In this document: positions 61,534 through 64,000 of the stretch, one piece after another
How the letters are laid out: each line of letters opens with the position of its first letter
Numbering within the stretch: position 1 is the stretch's first letter
Assembly: GCA_001897525.1 (NCBI GenBank)
Contig: MKTB01000003.1
Location: 186,001-250,000 of the forward strand
Direction: 5' to 3'
From: Bacteroidetes bacterium 43-16
GTDB lineage: Bacteria; Bacteroidota; Bacteroidia; Chitinophagales; Chitinophagaceae
Length of the DNA stretch: 64,000 nt
Program-made: the position numbers and the translations under genes
The notes under the pieces: model-generated
What the model saw: the letters and a program-made list of their open reading frames with translations, nothing else
Told to the model about the DNA's origin: nothing
Databases searched by the model: none

Positions 61534-62730
61534 TTATGCTTCGTTTGCAAGCGCTTCTTCCTGCTCTTTTTGTACTTGTTTTACTAATTGTTGCTTTCCT
61601 TCCATAGCATCTACATACCTGCTCACACTTAATATAATGCCTATAGCTACTGCTGTAAATACGATTGATGAACCTCCTTTACTGATAAAAGGTAAGGTCT
61701 GCCCGGTTACCGGCACCAGGTGCACGGCCACGGCCATATTGATGAATGCCTGGAATACCAGTGTAAAGCTCAGTCCCAGGGACAGGAAAGCGCCAAAGGC
61801 ATAAGGGCATCGCCTGAATATATTGATACTCCGCCAGAGTAATAACAGGTAACAGAATATGACCAGTGAGGCTCCTATTAATCCGTACTCTTCTATGACG
61901 ATGGCAAAGACGAAATCGGAATAAGGGTGCGGCAAATAGTTTTTGGCATAGCTGTTACCGGGACCTCTTCCGGTAAGACCGCCATTTGCTACGGCAATAT
62001 TGGCCTGATCGGTCTGGTAGGTATCATCAGCATCGGCTTTTGTATTATCAAAGAACACTTCTACCCTCTTTTGCCAGGTAGCACCACGACCTTTCCCGGT
62101 CAGTTTACTCACCCCGAAAATAGTCAGCATGAGCAATACCCCGGCTACGGCAAGTAAAAGGATGTATTTTATAGGTACCCTCCCGATGAAGAACAGGATA
62201 CAACAGGTTACTCCCAAAAGCAGTGCGGTAGAGAGGTTGGCCGGTGCAATCAGTCCGCAGATGATCAATACGGGCATCAGGATGGGGAAGAAAAACCCTT
62301 TCCAGAAATCGTTTACGATCTTTTGCTTCAGGCTCAACTGTCGGGCCAGGAAAGTAAAGATGGCCAGCTTTGCCAGGTCTGAGGTCTGTATTGTCAAACC
62401 CACAAAAGGGATGGCGATCCAGCGCGAACCACTGTTTAATTCTGTACCAAAGAACAGGGTATAGATCAAGAGGGGTATGCTGGCCAGGTAGAGATATACC
62501 GACCATTTCATAAAGGTGGTATATTTCATCCGGTGGAAAATATAGATGACCAGTAAACCTAAACATAAGTAGAAGGCCTGTGACACCATGTACTTAAATG
62601 TAGAAGAGTTGTACTGCATGGCCAGTCGGTCTGTAGTACTGTATATCAACAAAAGACTGAAGAGTGAAAGGATGACTATCACCGACCAGATCACTTTGTC
62701 GCCTTTAACATTATCGAGTATCTTCTTCAT
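61534..62730 (-). CDS. ftsW: Peptidoglycan polymerase FtsW (SEDS family)
   Basis: 398 residues with about ten membrane helices. SEDS landmarks: GSRWIAIPFVGLTIQTSDLAKLA, GLTGRGPGNSYAKNYLPHPYSDFVFAIVIEEYGLIG with the catalytic Asp in the YSDFVF loop, and GQTLPFISKGGSSIV near the C terminus. Position between murG and murD makes FtsW more likely than RodA. It polymerises glycan strands at the septum together with a class B PBP not in the window. Confidence 0.94.
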   Translation of the reverse strand: MKKILDNVKGDKVIWSVIVILSLFSLLLIYSTTDRLAMQYNSSTFKYMVSQAFYLCLGLLVIYIFHRMKYTTFMKWSVYLYLASIPLLIYTLFFGTELNSGSRWIAIPFVGLTIQTSDLAKLAIFTFLARQLSLKQKIVNDFWKGFFFPILMPVLIICGLIAPANLSTALLLGVTCCILFFIGRVPIKYILLLAVAGVLLMLTIFGVSKLTGKGRGATWQKRVEVFFDNTKADADDTYQTDQANIAVANGGLTGRGPGNSYAKNYLPHPYSDFVFAIVIEEYGLIGASLVIFCYLLLLWRSINIFRRCPYAFGAFLSLGLSFTLVFQAFINMAVAVHLVPVTGQTLPFISKGGSSIVFTAVAIGIILSVSRYVDAMEGKQQLVKQVQKEQEEALANEA

Positions 62731-62759
62731 TTTTTTTTACTGTATAATCTAATTGCTGA

Positions 62760-64000
62760 TTACAGGTTTTTTACGGCCTCTTTAAACTGGCGGCCTCTGT
62801 CTTCATAATTCTTAAACAAATCAAAGCTGGCACAACCCGGAGAAAGTAGTACTACGTCTCCTTTATCGGCTAAAGCGTAAGCTGCATTCACGGCATCTGT
62901 GGCGCTTTGTGTGTCTGCGATCTGCGGTACTTTTCCTTCAAATGCTTCATGGATCTTGGTATTATCCAGGCCCATGCACACAATTGCTTTCACCTTTTCT
63001 TCCACCAGTTCCATGATCTCATTATAGTCATTTCCTTTGTCCTGGCCACCTAAGATCAGTACTACGGATTTTTTCATGCTTTCCAGGGCAAACCATACTG
63101 AGTTAAGGTTGGTGCCTTTACTATCGTTGATAAAATCTACACCACGCACGGTAGCTACAAATTCAAGGCGGTGCTCCAGTCCTTCAAATGTCTCAAAACA
63201 GTCCCTGATCTTCTCTTTACGAATACCTGCCGCTCTTGCTGAAATACCTGCTGCCATTGAGTTAAACTGATTGTGCTTGCCATCTAAAGTCATGTCATGG
63301 ATAGAAACTTTCATATCATCGCCATCCCATTTAATGTGCATTTCGTCATTTTGCATATATCCGCCATCACCTGAATTGTTGTGCGCATCGCTCATAGTAA
63401 TATAAATTATCCTTGGGTTAATAGTATGTTGTTCTAAATATTTTCTGCTTGCCTCATCATCTTTATTGAGGATGACGATATCTGTGTTTGTCTGGTTTTC
63501 TGTGATCCGGAACTTGGAGGCTACATAGTTTTCAAACTGGTAATTGTAGCGGTCCAGGTGGTCCGGGGTTATGTTTAAGATCATTGCAATATCCGGTCTG
63601 AAGGTGTTGACATCATCCAGTTGAAAACTGCTGATCTCTGCCACATACCAAGCTTTAGGCGCTTCTGCAATCTGCCGGGCAAAGCTGTACCCGATATTGC
63701 CTACCATAGCCACGTCTAATCCGCTTTCTTTGAGTATATGATACGCCAGGCTTGTTGTGGTACTCTTACCATTGCTCCCGGTGATCGCTACTATTCTACT
63801 CTCTCCTTTAAACCTGAATCCCCATTCTATCTCGCTGATCAGTTCTATACCTTTTTCCCTGATGGCTTTTATCACGGGTGCTTTTTCCGGTATGCCCGGA
63901 CTTTTTATAATGATGTCGGCGCTTAATACTTTTTCCATATCATGCCCACCTTCTTCAAAATCAATTCCCCACTGTCTCAGCTCGTTTTTATAGCCTTCTT
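62760..64000 (-). CDS. murD: UDP-N-acetylmuramoylalanine--D-glutamate ligase, N terminus cut by window end
   Basis: Adds D-Glu to UDP-MurNAc-Ala. The ATP loop ITGSNGKSTTTSLAYH, ILNITPDHLDRY, FINDSKGTNLNS and the C-terminal LLSPGCASFDLFKNYEDRG are all present. The internal ATG at 63938 is not the start: the frame stays open to 64000 and reads EGYKNELRQWGIDFEEGGHD just before it, which continues the MurD N-terminal Rossmann domain. About the first 50 residues, including the start, lie outside. It is upstream of ftsW in the same direction. Confidence 0.95.
   Translation of the reverse strand, partial: EGYKNELRQWGIDFEEGGHDMEKVLSADIIIKSPGIPEKAPVIKAIREKGIELISEIEWGFRFKGESRIVAITGSNGKSTTTSLAYHILKESGLDVAMVGNIGYSFARQIAEAPKAWYVAEISSFQLDDVNTFRPDIAMILNITPDHLDRYNYQFENYVASKFRITENQTNTDIVILNKDDEASRKYLEQHTINPRIIYITMSDAHNNSGDGGYMQNDEMHIKWDGDDMKVSIHDMTLDGKHNQFNSMAAGISARAAGIRKEKIRDCFETFEGLEHRLEFVATVRGVDFINDSKGTNLNSVWFALESMKKSVVLILGGQDKGNDYNEIMELVEEKVKAIVCMGLDNTKIHEAFEGKVPQIADTQSATDAVNAAYALADKGDVVLLSPGCASFDLFKNYEDRGRQFKEAVKNL

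Noticed and set aside
1-64000. CRISPR arrays, tRNA or rRNA genes, insertion sequences, prophage
   Set aside because: Read on both strands by eye, no regularly spaced repeats, no tRNA T-arm patterns, no transposase or phage genes were recognised. A tRNAscan or Infernal run would settle small RNA genes.

Overview
The window is a stretch of chromosome from a member of the Bacteroidota, most likely near the Chitinophagaceae (family-level placement is inference). Direct evidence: four large secreted proteins end in a type A type IX secretion (T9SS) sorting domain and one ends in a type B (gliding-associated) domain; a GldJ lipoprotein is present; there is a TonB receptor with a carboxypeptidase-like N-terminal domain; ribosome binding sites are poor; and several genes have the Bacteroidota promoter pattern TTTG-N19/20-TAnnTTTG. 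G+C is moderate. I saw no rRNA, tRNA, CRISPR array, insertion sequence or prophage. Most of the window is ordinary core chromosome.

Layout. 1-505: 5' end of the topoisomerase IV A subunit gene (parC, minus strand). 745-5544: plus-strand run with a barrel-like protein, a glycerophosphodiesterase, a small secreted protein, an S41 protease and a tandem pair of related small membrane proteins. 5621-9706: a 1361-residue T9SS cargo protein (minus). 9994-11043: queA. 11345-14583: TonB receptor plus ZIP metal transporter, preceded by two dyads lying on the promoter. 14592-16365: barrel protein and a flippase-like membrane protein. 16417-19472: ruvC, an orphan histidine kinase and a glycosyltransferase, tightly packed. 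19573-22049: UPF0173 hydrolase and parAB. 22146-31225: a lipoprotein and two large T9SS adhesin-like proteins. 31303-40239: mostly minus-strand housekeeping and envelope genes, including an acyltransferase, a MauE-thioredoxin fusion, nitronate monooxygenase, nucleotidyltransferase, SET protein, clpX, HIT protein and icd. 40407-47502: type B cargo, FISUMP cargo, a membrane TPR-LuxR regulator and a glycine-rich secreted protein. 47675-51031: proS, an unknown secreted protein and an SDR. 51142-54520: gldJ and a DUF6600 protein. 54708-64000: the dcw division and wall cluster in the order ftsZ, ftsA, ftsQ, murC, murG, ftsW, murD, all read leftward, with murD running off the window.

How the genes fit together. 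GldJ belongs to the gliding/T9SS machinery that would export the five sorting-domain proteins. The dcw genes build and divide the wall. ParAB segregates the chromosome. The receptor and ZIP protein probably form a metal uptake route across both membranes, under a dyad-binding repressor not encoded here. I found no convincing large new system. The best leads are small: the paralogous membrane pair (4527-5544), repeated parS-like dyads before parA (20251-20294), the promoter-spanning dyads before the TonB receptor (11273-11311), the FtsZ with its conserved tail peptide placed internally, and the membrane TPR-LuxR regulator beside a T9SS cargo gene.
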